Shown: positions 11,602 through 19,602 of the stretch, in pieces
How the letters are laid out: every line of letters starts with the position of its first letter
Position numbering within the stretch: position 1 is the stretch's first letter
Assembly: GCF_001552555.1 (NCBI RefSeq)
Contig: NZ_BCRK01000025.1
Coordinates: 1 to 47,551, forward strand
Length of the DNA: 47,551 nucleotides
Source of the DNA: Nocardiopsis trehalosi NBRC 14201
Lineage (GTDB): Bacteria > Actinomycetota > Actinomycetes > Streptosporangiales > Streptosporangiaceae
Direction: 5' to 3'
Notes under the pieces: generated by a model
What the model was told of the DNA's origin: nothing
Databases searched by the model: none
Seen by the model: the letters and a program-made list of their open reading frames with translations, nothing else
Translations under genes and position numbers: made by a program

Positions 11602-12540
11602 TCAGCCCTCCGCGCGCGCGGGCGGCGCACCGGGACCGCCGAGGTCGGCGGTGAAGACCCGCTGGAGCATGTGCCAGTCCTCGGGGTGGGCGGCGATGGC
11701 GTCCTCGAAGACCTCGGCGAGCCGGCGGGTCATGGCGAGCACCCGGGCCGCCTGGTCGCCGCCGGGCGGCGGCGGGATCTCGTCGTGCACGCGCATGCGC
11801 AGCCGCTCGCCCTCGAACCACAGCGACACCGGCAGCAGCGCGGCGCCGGTGCGCAGCGCCAGGGCGGCCGGGCCGGCCGGCAGCCGGGCGGGCTCGCCGA
11901 AGAGGTCGACCTCGACCCCGGAGCCGGTGAGGTCGCGGTCGGCGAGCAGGCACACCAGGCCGCCCTCGCGCAGCCGCCGGGCGAGGCGGCCGACCGTGCC
12001 GCCCCCGTTGCCGGTGAGCGGCAGCACCTCCATACCCAGCCCCTCGCGGAACGCCACGAACCGGTCGAACACGCTCGCGGGCCGGAGCCGTTCGGCGACC
12101 GTGGTCGGCGCCAGCCCGCGCAGCGCCGCCCAGGCGCCCGCCTGGTCCCAGTTGCCCATGTGCGGCAGCGCGGCGACCACGCCGCGCCCCGCCGCCAGGT
12201 GCGCCTCGATGACCTCGATGCCGGCGCACTCGGTGCGAGCGGTGAGCACGGCGGCCGGGGTGCTCGACAACCGGAACATCTCGTAGAAGTACCGCAGGTA
12301 GGAGCGCATGCCCGCGCGCGACAACGCACGGATCTGCGCGGGGGTGGCGTCCGGGCCGGCGACCCGGCGCAGGTTGGCCTCCAGCCGGCGCACCCCGGCG
12401 GTGCGGCGGCGCCACGCGCGGTCGGCGATGCGGTCGAACACCCGCCGCCCGGCGCGCTCGGGGACGGCGCCCAGCACCGTCCAGCCCAGGGCGTACGCCG
12501 CCGCCGCGACCCGCTCCCCCGCACCGCCGCCCACGGTCAC
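11602..12540 (-). CDS. patA: Phosphatidylinositol mannoside acyltransferase
   Basis: A 312-residue member of the LpxL/HtrB-like acyltransferase family, expected to acylate a mannose of PIM1/PIM2 with a fatty acyl-CoA at the membrane. The catalytic HX4D motif is HMGNWD (H127, D132), and GLVCLLADRDLTGSGVEVDLFG matches the family core. The GTG start overlaps the pgsA stop by 4 bp (GTGA). The acyltransferase assignment is firm; the exact substrate is inferred from the flanking pgsA and pimA. Confidence 0.92.
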   Translation of the reverse strand: MTVGGGAGERVAAAAYALGWTVLGAVPERAGRRVFDRIADRAWRRRTAGVRRLEANLRRVAGPDATPAQIRALSRAGMRSYLRYFYEMFRLSSTPAAVLTARTECAGIEVIEAHLAAGRGVVAALPHMGNWDQAGAWAALRGLAPTTVAERLRPASVFDRFVAFREGLGMEVLPLTGNGGGTVGRLARRLREGGLVCLLADRDLTGSGVEVDLFGEPARLPAGPAALALRTGAALLPVSLWFEGERLRMRVHDEIPPPPGGDQAARVLAMTRRLAEVFEDAIAAHPEDWHMLQRVFTADLGGPGAPPARAEG

Positions 12541-13166
12541 GCCGCCCCGGTGTCGCCGACGGGGCGCGGCTCGGTGAGCCGGGCGCGGGTCTCGACCAGC
12601 CGCTGCACGATGGTCACGGCGCACAGCAGGGCGAGGATCCACAGGCCGGCCTCCAGCACGTAGGGCACGCCCAGGCCGCCCAGGCCCACGGCCACCAGGA
12701 CGATGATCGTGCGCTCGGACCGCTCGGCGATGCCGACGTCGCAGTTGGCGCCCAGCCCCTCGGCGCGCGCCTTGATGTAGGACACCCCGAACCCGCCCAC
12801 CAGGCAGAACAGGGTGACCCCGGCGAGGACGGGGTCGTGGCCCCCGTTCATGAACCACAGCAGCAGCCCGCTGAAGACGGCGGCGTCGGAGAGCCGGTCG
12901 AGCGTGGAGTCGAGGAAGGCCCCCCAGCGGGTGGCGGTGCCCGAGGCGCGGGCGACCGCGCCGTCGAGCATGTCGAACAGGACGAAGACGGTGACGGCCA
13001 CCGAGCCGCCGTACAGCTCCCCGCGCGGGTAGAAGTACAGCGCGCTGGCGACCACCCCGGCGGCGCCGGCGAGGGTGACCATGCTCGGCGTGATGCCGAG
13101 CCGGGACAGCAGCCGCCCCACGGGCAGCATGAGCCGGGCGAGCCAGGGACGCAGGTATCTCAGCAT
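12537..13166 (-). CDS. pgsA: CDP-alcohol phosphatidyltransferase, phosphatidylinositol phosphate synthase
   Basis: A 209-residue integral membrane enzyme expected to make phosphatidylinositol phosphate from CDP-diacylglycerol and inositol phosphate, the first step of PIM synthesis. The CDP-alcohol signature is complete: D65 and D68 in FDMLDGAVAR, D86 and D90 in GAFLDSTLDR. About six hydrophobic segments are visible. ATG 13166 follows GAAGGATC. Specificity for inositol phosphate rather than glycerol phosphate is inferred from its position before patA and pimA. Confidence 0.94.
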   Translation of the reverse strand: MLRYLRPWLARLMLPVGRLLSRLGITPSMVTLAGAAGVVASALYFYPRGELYGGSVAVTVFVLFDMLDGAVARASGTATRWGAFLDSTLDRLSDAAVFSGLLLWFMNGGHDPVLAGVTLFCLVGGFGVSYIKARAEGLGANCDVGIAERSERTIIVLVAVGLGGLGVPYVLEAGLWILALLCAVTIVQRLVETRARLTEPRPVGDTGAA

Positions 13167-13242
13167 GATCCTTCGACATCGTAGGACGGGCGGTCCGCGG
13201 CGGGGGTGCGGCGCTCCGCCGGGCGGCGGGGCGCGGCGGGTG

Positions 13243-13626
13243 TCACATGGGCGGGCCGAGGCGGCAGGCGGGGGTGCCGCCCGGCATGCGGTGCCGGTGC
13301 CGGGCCACCCAGCGGTAGGCGGCGGCGCCGGCGGCGCGGCCGGGGTTGCGGCGGAGCAGCGACCCCAGGGGCGCCCACAGCGGGTGGGCGAGCAGCAGGA
13401 CGGCGACCGCGTCGATCCCGCCCCAGACGCGGCGGCCGTCGGGGTGGAGCAGCAGCACCTCGGTCTGGGCGCGGGCGCGCGCGGCCGGGGAGAGGTCGGT
13501 GAACTGCCAGGGCACCGCGGTGACGTCGGGCGCGATGCGGCGCCGGGCGAACGCGACGCTGGAGCTGCAGAAGGCGCAGTCGCCGTCGAACACGAGGACG
13601 GGTCCGCGGGGGTCGGTGCTGGGCAT
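13243..13626 (-). CDS. DCC-family (DUF393) thiol-disulfide oxidoreductase-like protein
   Basis: A 127-residue protein with the family-defining N-terminal DxxCxxC motif (VFDGDCAFCSSSVAF) and downstream LLHPDGRRVWGGIDAVAVLL, typical of DCC/DUF393 proteins. These are thioredoxin-fold-like and presumed redox-active; no substrate is known. ATG 13626 follows a GGAGG site. It sits 18 bp after the HIT gene and 76 bp before pgsA, so it is inserted within the usual HIT-pgsA pair. Confidence 0.88.
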   Translation of the reverse strand: MPSTDPRGPVLVFDGDCAFCSSSVAFARRRIAPDVTAVPWQFTDLSPAARARAQTEVLLLHPDGRRVWGGIDAVAVLLLAHPLWAPLGSLLRRNPGRAAGAAAYRWVARHRHRMPGGTPACRLGPPM

Positions 13627-13644
13627 GCTCGCCTCCGGGTCGGC

Positions 13645-14214
13645 TCAGGGCTCGGGCCAGGCCGCGGCCAGCGCCTCGCGCGTCCGGCGCAGCAGTTCCG
13701 GCAGGACCTTGGTGCGCCCGATGACGGGCATGAAGTTGGTGTCGCCGCCCCAGCGGGGGACGATGTGCTGGTGCAGGTGGGCGGCGATGCCGGCGCCCGC
13801 GGGGGCGCCGAGGTTCATGCCGACGTTGAACCCCTGCGGTGCCGAGGCGGCGCCCAGCGCCGCGATGCCGGCCTGGGTGAGGGCGGCGACCTCGGCGGTC
13901 TCGGCGGGGTCGAGCGCGGTGTAGTCGGCGACGTGCCGGTAGGGGCAGACGAGCAGGTGGCCGCTGTTGTAGGGGTAGCGGTTGAGGACCGCGTAGGCGG
14001 TGCGGCCGCGCGCCACCACCAGGCCGTCGTCGTCGGCCAGGCCGGGGGCGCGGCAGAACGGGCAGCCGTCGTCGGCCGCGGGCCCGGCGGGCCGGTCCTC
14101 GCCCTTGATGTAGGCCATGCGGTGCGGAGTCCACAGCCGGTCGAACCCGTCGGGGTCGCCGGGTGCCCCGGGTGCCCCCCGTTCGGCGCCGGCCACGTCG
14201 TCCTGCTCGGTCAT
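13645..14214 (-). CDS. HIT-family nucleotide phosphorylase/hydrolase (Ap4A phosphorylase-like)
   Basis: A 189-residue histidine-triad protein. The nucleophile motif HLHQHIV lies at 146-152, and an N-terminal CPFC pair (51-54) with later His residues suggests the structural zinc seen in mycobacterial homologues. The conserved N-terminal RLWTPHRMAYI is typical of the actinobacterial group next to pgsA, whose mycobacterial member acts on diadenosine tetraphosphate; activity here is inferred. ATG 14214 has a GGAAGGGG site; an in-frame upstream ATG at 14271 has none. thrS, often upstream, is not present. Confidence 0.93.
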   Translation of the reverse strand: MTEQDDVAGAERGAPGAPGDPDGFDRLWTPHRMAYIKGEDRPAGPAADDGCPFCRAPGLADDDGLVVARGRTAYAVLNRYPYNSGHLLVCPYRHVADYTALDPAETAEVAALTQAGIAALGAASAPQGFNVGMNLGAPAGAGIAAHLHQHIVPRWGGDTNFMPVIGRTKVLPELLRRTREALAAAWPEP

Positions 14215-14239
14215 GCCGCCCCTTCCGCTCGCACCTCCC

Positions 14240-14245
14240 AGCATA
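14240..14245 (-). promoter_or_regulatory. Candidate -10 element before the HIT-pgsA operon
   Basis: TATGCT on the minus strand, 25 bp upstream of the HIT start. No good -35 hexamer is visible at 16-18 bp. The upstream terC terminator hairpin makes a promoter here likely. Confidence 0.28.
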
Positions 14246-14248
14246 GGA

Positions 14249-14285
14249 GTCCGCGCCGCCCCGGGTGACACGGGACGGCGCGGAC
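14249..14285 (-). terminator. Terminator hairpin of terC
   Basis: Arms 14249-14258 and 14276-14285 are a perfect 10-bp repeat; after one mismatch, 4 more pairs close a 7-nt loop. It begins 17 bp downstream of the terC stop. Confidence 0.5.
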
Positions 14286-14302
14286 GGTGCGGCGCGTCGG
14301 GG

Positions 14303-15073
<771 letters not shown>

Positions 15074-15174
15074 GGGGGTGGGTCAGCTCCGGGGTGGAAG
15101 CGGGGCGGGGGCGCCCCGGGGTCGAGAGGGTCGGGTCGTGCCGGGGGTGCGCCGGGTCGGCGCGCGGGCCCGGG

Positions 15175-15205
15175 CCCGCGACCGGGGCGTCCGCCCGGTC
15201 GCGGG
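15175..15205 (-). terminator. Terminator hairpin of the DUF885 gene
   Basis: Perfect 12-bp stem (15175-15186 / 15194-15205) with a 7-nt loop, 54 bp after the DUF885 stop. It overlaps an 18-bp palindrome (15163-15180), so two alternative folds are possible. Confidence 0.45.
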
Positions 15206-15258
15206 GTACGACGTTTCGCGGGCCGCCGGGGTTCCCGGCGCCGCGGCCGGCCGGCGCG

Positions 15259-16983
15259 TCACGCGCGGCCGAGGCCGAGGAGGGTGCGCAGGTGGCGCGG
15301 TGGCGGCGCGCCGTGGGCGAGCAGGGCGTCGTGCAGGTCGCGGCGGCGGGCACCGGGCCGGGCCGCCGCGAGGTCGCGGGCGAGGTCGCTCATCTCGCGG
15401 TAGCCGACGTAGTAGGTGGACAGCTGCGCGCTGGTGAGCCGGGCGCGGCGCCACTTGCCCACGGCCTCGCCCTCCTCCTGGTGGCCGCGCTCCACGAGCA
15501 GCGCCATGGCCTCGGCCTCGGTCATGCCGTGGGCGTGCACGCGCACGTCCAGGACGGCGTTGATGACGACGCGCAGCCGGGACTTGAGCCGGACCAGGCG
15601 CAGCAGCCGGTCGTCGCGGTCGGCGCCGTCGGCCCACCCGAGGCCGGCCATGGCGTCCTCGGCGTAGACCGCCCAGCCCTCCACGAAGGTGCCGCTGCCC
15701 AGGGCGCGGCGGATGCGGGTGGGGCCGGTGTGGCCGGCGGCGTGCGCGGACTGCAGGGCGTGGCCGGGCAGCGCCTCGTGGACCATGAGGTTGCGCAGCA
15801 TGGCGGCGTTGTACTCGCGGTAGAACGAGGCGCGGCGGGCGGCGGGCCAGGAGTCGGGGGGCGGCGCGACGGCGACCAGCGTGGGCTCGTCCCCGGGCGG
15901 GGCGAGCGGGCCGGGCGGATCGCAGTAGGCGACCGCCAGGCCGCGGCGCGAGGCCGGCATCTCGATGATGCGCACGGGCCGGTCCGGCGGGGTGGCGAAG
16001 TCGACCTCGCGCACGCGCGCGTGGAGGTGCTCCAGTGCGGCCTCGCAGGCGGGCCGGAGGGTGGCGGCCGTGGTGGCGTGCTCGGCGGCGACGCGGTCGA
16101 GCACCTCGCGCACCTGCCCGGGGCGGCGGGGCCGGCCCTCGTAGGCGGCCGCGGCCTCGGCGATCTCCTCCTCGGTGGCGAGGAGGTCGCTCTCGGCGCG
16201 GGTCAGCAGGACGTCCTCGGACAACTCGGAGTCGAGGGTGTACCAGAGCTGGGCGGCGTAGGCGCGGGCGCCGAGGCGGGGGTCGCCCGTTGCGCGGTCG
16301 CGGCGGGCCGCCAGCCAGGCGGCGTGCTCCTCGACGGCGGCGACCGCGGCGGCGCGGGCCGGGGCGACCTCGGCGCGCAGGCCGGGGGCGCGCTCCAGCA
16401 GCGCGTCGACGTCGGCGCCGAGCAGCGCGGCCAGGCCGTGCGCCCGGTCGACGGCGGTCTCGACGTGGACCCGCGGCATGCCGGGCCCTTCCTCGAGGCG
16501 GGCGCGCGCGGTGGCGAGGTGGTCGGGCAGGGCGGCGCAGCGCGCGGCGAGGGCGCGCAGGCGCTCCTCCAGGGGCAGGGCGGCGCGGGAGACGAGTGCG
16601 TCGAAGGCGGCGGAGGGCAGCTGGTCGAGCGGGTCCCAGGTGTGCGGGCGCAGTTCGGTGAGCCGCCACAGGTCGGCCGAGACGCGGTTGCGCAGCAGCT
16701 CCAGGTCGACCCGGTCGGCGGTCGGCAGCAGCAGGTCGTCGATCTCGTCCAGGGCGCCGAGCGCGTCGGTGAGCAGGGCGGCGCGGCGGGCGTCGGCCCC
16801 GGCCGAGCGGTCGGCCAGGCGGTCGGCGAACCGGTGGTCGCCGAGGCCGCCGGCCCACTCGGGCGCGTCCTCCAGCAGCGCGTCGAGGATGCGTTCGCCC
16901 GCGTCGTGGAACCGGTCGGTCATGGCGTTGGCGCCCGGGTCGGGTCCGCGGCCGCCGCTGTCGGGATCGGGTGTGGCACTCAT
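15259..16983 (-). CDS. DUF885-family peptidase-like protein
   Basis: A 574-residue largely alpha-helical protein of the DUF885 family, thought to be zinc carboxypeptidase/oligopeptidase-like. The zinc motif is the family form HEALPGH (HExxPGH, in NLMVHEALPGHALQ), followed by the conserved GTFVEGWAVYAEDAM containing the third ligand Glu. The C-terminal YYVGYREMSDLARDLAA also matches. No signal peptide is seen, so it is probably cytoplasmic. ATG 16983 follows GGGTGGGG; an internal ATG at 16923 is an alternative. It is divergent from the cyclase gene, with 117 bp between. Confidence 0.88.
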   Translation of the reverse strand: MSATPDPDSGGRGPDPGANAMTDRFHDAGERILDALLEDAPEWAGGLGDHRFADRLADRSAGADARRAALLTDALGALDEIDDLLLPTADRVDLELLRNRVSADLWRLTELRPHTWDPLDQLPSAAFDALVSRAALPLEERLRALAARCAALPDHLATARARLEEGPGMPRVHVETAVDRAHGLAALLGADVDALLERAPGLRAEVAPARAAAVAAVEEHAAWLAARRDRATGDPRLGARAYAAQLWYTLDSELSEDVLLTRAESDLLATEEEIAEAAAAYEGRPRRPGQVREVLDRVAAEHATTAATLRPACEAALEHLHARVREVDFATPPDRPVRIIEMPASRRGLAVAYCDPPGPLAPPGDEPTLVAVAPPPDSWPAARRASFYREYNAAMLRNLMVHEALPGHALQSAHAAGHTGPTRIRRALGSGTFVEGWAVYAEDAMAGLGWADGADRDDRLLRLVRLKSRLRVVINAVLDVRVHAHGMTEAEAMALLVERGHQEEGEAVGKWRRARLTSAQLSTYYVGYREMSDLARDLAAARPGARRRDLHDALLAHGAPPPRHLRTLLGLGRA

Positions 16984-17100
16984 CCCCACCCATCTTGCCC
17001 TGCCGGGCGCGTGCGCCGCACTCCCGGACGGCGAGCCGGCCGGTCCGGGCGGCGCGTGGTATGCAGGCGGTGACAGCCGCCGAGACCCCGGGAGGACCCC

Positions 17101-17772
17101 GTGCGCGTGCACCGCGTCGTCGATCTGAGCCGGCCGGTGGGCCCGGCCACGCAGCCCTATCCGGGGGATCCGGCCCCGGCCCTGGCCCCGTCGTCGACGC
17201 TGGACGGCGACGGGTACCGCTCGACCGAGGTGCGCATGGGCTCGCACAGCGGGACGCACGCGGACGCCCCGTACCACTTCCTGCCCGACGGCGCCCGGCT
17301 GGACGAGCTGCCGCTGGAGCTGTTCACGGGTCCGGCCGTGGTGGTCGACGCCACCGGGCGCCCCGACCGCTCCCCCGTGACCGCCGCCGACCTCGCGCCG
17401 TGGCGCGACCGGTTCCGCCCGGGGGCGGTGGTGCTGGTGCGCACCGGGTGGGCGGCGTACTACGGCACCGGGCGGTACTTCGACCACCCCTACCTGGCCG
17501 GCGACGCCGCGCGGCTGCTGGTCGACAGCGGCGTGCGCACCGTGGGGGTCGACACCCTCAGCCCCGACCCCACCCCGCACGGGGGGCACCCGGCGGGCGA
17601 CTGGGCCGCGCACACGACGGTGCTGGGGGCCGGCGGCACGATCATCGAGAACCTGTGCCGGCTGGAGCTGCTGGACTTCCCCGACCCGTGGTTCAGCGCG
17701 TTCCCGCTGCGGCTGGACAGCGGCGACGGTGCGCCGGTGCGCGCCGTCGCGCTGCACTGGGCGGCGGACTGA
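17101..17772 (+). CDS. Cyclase-family (kynurenine formamidase-like) metal hydrolase
   Basis: A 223-residue member of the metal-dependent cyclase family that includes bacterial kynurenine formamidase. The diagnostic metal/catalytic motif HSGTHADAPYHF lies at about 49-60, with DLSRPVGPATQPYPGDP before it and VGVDTLSPDP ... HTTVLGAGGTIIENL after. The enzyme class (cyclic or amide hydrolysis) is inferred; no tryptophan-degradation genes are nearby, so kynurenine as substrate is not supported. GTG 17101 has a GGGAGGA ribosome site 4 bp upstream. Confidence 0.9.
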   Translation: MRVHRVVDLSRPVGPATQPYPGDPAPALAPSSTLDGDGYRSTEVRMGSHSGTHADAPYHFLPDGARLDELPLELFTGPAVVVDATGRPDRSPVTAADLAPWRDRFRPGAVVLVRTGWAAYYGTGRYFDHPYLAGDAARLLVDSGVRTVGVDTLSPDPTPHGGHPAGDWAAHTTVLGAGGTIIENLCRLELLDFPDPWFSAFPLRLDSGDGAPVRAVALHWAAD

Positions 17773-17800
17773 CGCGCGGCCCCCTCGGGGGCGGGCCGGA

Positions 17801-17834
17801 CCGTGCTCCCGGGCTGCGGGCGCCGGGAGCACGG
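17801..17834. terminator. Bidirectional terminator between cyclase gene and cvnD
   Basis: Perfect 12-bp stem (17801-17812 / 17823-17834), 10-nt loop. It lies between two convergent genes, 28 bp after the cyclase stop and directly against the cvnD stop. Confidence 0.6.
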
Positions 17835-17835
17835 C

Positions 17836-18483
17836 CTAGCGCCAGGAGCTCTGGCCTCCGGTGGAGGTCGGCTGGCCGGCGCCGCCGCCGGGGTCGCCCA
17901 CCGTGATGGCGTGCTCGACCAGGGTGATGAGGGTGGCCTTGGTGGAGGTCCGGTCGCGGGCGTCGACCTGCACGATCGGGATCTCCGGGCTGAGGGTGAG
18001 CGCGTCGCGCACCTCGGCGGCGGCGTGCGGGTAGTACCCGTCGAAGCCGTTGATGGCGACGACGAACGGCAGCCGCGCCTCCTCGAAGTAGTCGATCGCC
18101 GGGAAGCAGTCGGCGAGGCGGCGGGTGTCGACCAGGACCACGGCGCCGATGGCGCCCTTGACCAGGTCGTCCCACATGAACCAGAACCGGTGCTGGCCGG
18201 GCGTACCGAAGAGGTAGAGGATCAGGTCGGAGTCGAGGGAGACCCGCCCGAAGTCCATGGCGACGGTGGTGGTCTGCTTGTCCGGCGTCTTGGCGAGGTC
18301 GTCGACCCCGACGCTCGCGCTGGTCATGACCGCCTCGGTGGTCAGCGGCACGATCTCGGACACGGAGCCCACGAAGGTCGTCTTACCGACCCCGAAGCCT
18401 CCGGCGACGACGATCTTGACCGACGTCATCGCACTCGCCACAGCACCGCCCTCGTCGGCCGCGCTAGAGCTTGCGAAGTCCAC
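17836..18483 (-). CDS. cvnD: Conservon small GTPase CvnD
   Basis: A 215-residue Ras-like GTP/ATP-binding protein, the fourth member of an actinobacterial conservon. The P-loop is GGFGVGKTT, followed by switch-like TEAVMTSASVGVDDL, the G3-like LFGTPGQHRFWFMWDDL and DTRRLADCFPAIDYFE. Such proteins are thought to sit with CvnB at a membrane complex headed by CvnA. GTG 18483 (VDFASSS) is the family's typical start and overlaps the DUF742 stop by 20 bp; an in-frame upstream ATG at 18528 lies deeper in that gene. Confidence 0.94.
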   Translation of the reverse strand: MDFASSSAADEGGAVASAMTSVKIVVAGGFGVGKTTFVGSVSEIVPLTTEAVMTSASVGVDDLAKTPDKQTTTVAMDFGRVSLDSDLILYLFGTPGQHRFWFMWDDLVKGAIGAVVLVDTRRLADCFPAIDYFEEARLPFVVAINGFDGYYPHAAAEVRDALTLSPEIPIVQVDARDRTSTKATLITLVEHAITVGDPGGGAGQPTSTGGQSSWR

Positions 18484-18964
18484 TGAGCACCCTTTCAAGA
18501 AGGTTGGCATTGGGCCGGCTGTCGACATTGAGCGAGGACCTGATCTGCACCAGGCCCTGCTCTGACATGTCCGCCACGAGCACGCGTGCCACGCCGAGCG
18601 GGATCCGCAGCAGCGCGGAGACCTCGGCGACCGAGCGCCATTCGCGGCACAGGTCGCTGATGGCCTGGCACTCGGGGGTCAGCGACCCCGTCTCGCTGTG
18701 GGCCGTCGTCGTCGAGGAGATCAGCGCCTCCAGCGGCAACTGCGACTTCGGCTTCGTGCGGCCCCGTGTGACAGCGTACGGCCGGACCAGCGAGCTGGGG
18801 GCGTTGTTGGCCGCCGCCGGCCGGGATGGTGGGTCGACTGGTTGCTGGGGGGGACGTGGAGCGTCCCCGCCGCCCGGACCGTCCGCGAGCGCCCTCGGGG
18901 CGCCCCCGGGGTGCTGCTGTCCGAACCACGAGGCGCTCCCGGCATCTCTGCTGTGAGGTGCCAC
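18464..18964 (-). CDS. cvnC: Conservon DUF742 protein CvnC
   Basis: A 166-residue DUF742 protein. Residues 1-60 are a Pro/Gly-rich tail; the conserved domain starts at SLVRPYAVTRGRT and runs through EWRSVAEVSALLRIPLGVARVLVADMSEQGLV, which has a winged-helix look, to the final SGLRKL. In conservons this protein bridges the signalling complex and may bind DNA; the role is not settled. Two tandem GTGs occur after an AGGAGG site; the second (18964, 5 bp away) is better spaced. Confidence 0.93.
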   Translation of the reverse strand: MAPHSRDAGSASWFGQQHPGGAPRALADGPGGGDAPRPPQQPVDPPSRPAAANNAPSSLVRPYAVTRGRTKPKSQLPLEALISSTTTAHSETGSLTPECQAISDLCREWRSVAEVSALLRIPLGVARVLVADMSEQGLVQIRSSLNVDSRPNANLLERVLSGLRKL

Positions 18965-18987
18965 CACTTCCTCCTGTGGGGTGGGGA

Positions 18988-19389
18988 TCAGTGGATACCC
19001 GAGGTGCGCGCCGCCGGAGTCAGCGCCCGCCCCGCCCGCTCGACGAGCAGGGTCATCTCATAGGCGACCAGGCCCAGGTCGCACTCCGCGGCGGCGAGCA
19101 CCGCGAGGCACGAGCCGTCGCTGATGGACATGATGAGCAGCAGGCCGCGCTCCATCTCGACGACGGTCTGCGCGACGGCGCCGCCCTCGAAGACGCGGGC
19201 GGCGCCCTGGGTCAGGCTGGACAGTCCGGAGGCGATGGCCGCCAGCTGGTCGGCCCGGTCCGCCGGGAACCCGGCCGAGGCGGCCAGGGGCAGCCCGTCC
19301 GATGACACGACGATCGCGTGCGCGACATCCGGTACGCGGTTCGCGAAGTCAGTGATCAGCCAGTTGAGCTCGTTCACCGGTTGATTCAT
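18988..19389 (-). CDS. cvnB: Conservon Roadblock/LC7 protein CvnB
   Basis: A 133-residue Roadblock/LC7-domain protein, presumed regulator (GAP- or GEF-like partner) of the CvnD GTPase. The family pattern is clear: NWLITDFANRVPDVAHAIVVSSDGLPLAAS, ADQLAAIASGLSSLTQGAARVF and GLLLIMSISDGSCLAVLAA. ATG 19389 begins MNQPVNELNW. It is 23 bp upstream of cvnC but 213 bp downstream of cvnA, a longer gap than the other junctions. Confidence 0.95.
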   Translation of the reverse strand: MNQPVNELNWLITDFANRVPDVAHAIVVSSDGLPLAASAGFPADRADQLAAIASGLSSLTQGAARVFEGGAVAQTVVEMERGLLLIMSISDGSCLAVLAAAECDLGLVAYEMTLLVERAGRALTPAARTSGIH

Positions 19390-19439
19390 CTGCTCTCCAG
19401 TCCGTCCCAGCCTGAACGTCGGCCTTCCGCGTGGGGGGC

Positions 19440-19520
19440 GGCCGTCGGCCGAGTGTTCATAGTGACCTTATGGGGTTGAATGTCGCGAGAAGTGCGGATG
19501 ATGCTAATTGATGGCTCATC
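19440..19520 (-). promoter_or_regulatory. A/T-richer block upstream of cvnB, possible promoter
   Basis: This roughly 80-bp block is clearly richer in A/T than its surroundings. Candidate -10 elements on the minus strand are TAAGGT (19465-19470) and TATGAA (19456-19461), but neither has a convincing -35. It may give cvnBCD its own promoter. Confidence 0.25.
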
Positions 19521-19534
19521 CGTGATCTACGGCC

Positions 19535-19580
19535 GCCCTGCCCGCAGGGCTCCCGGGCCCGGCCGCGGCGGGTGCCGCGG
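19535..19580 (-). terminator. Two hairpins downstream of cvnA
   Basis: A 6-bp stem with tetraloop (19535-19540 / 19545-19550) and a 7-bp stem with tetraloop (19563-19569 / 19574-19580), 22-70 bp after the cvnA stop. They could terminate or attenuate before cvnB. Confidence 0.35.
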
Positions 19581-19602
19581 TCGGCCGCACACACGCTGAG
19601 CA

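Noticed and set aside
11602-13179. Long N-terminal extension of patA across pgsA
   Set aside because: The extension is an alternative-frame reading of pgsA; GTG 12540 overlapping the pgsA stop gives the normal family length.
15074-15258. yybP-ykoY manganese riboswitch before terC
   Set aside because: Common upstream of terC genes, but the conserved core could not be found in this GC-rich stretch; the structure there is the DUF885 terminator.
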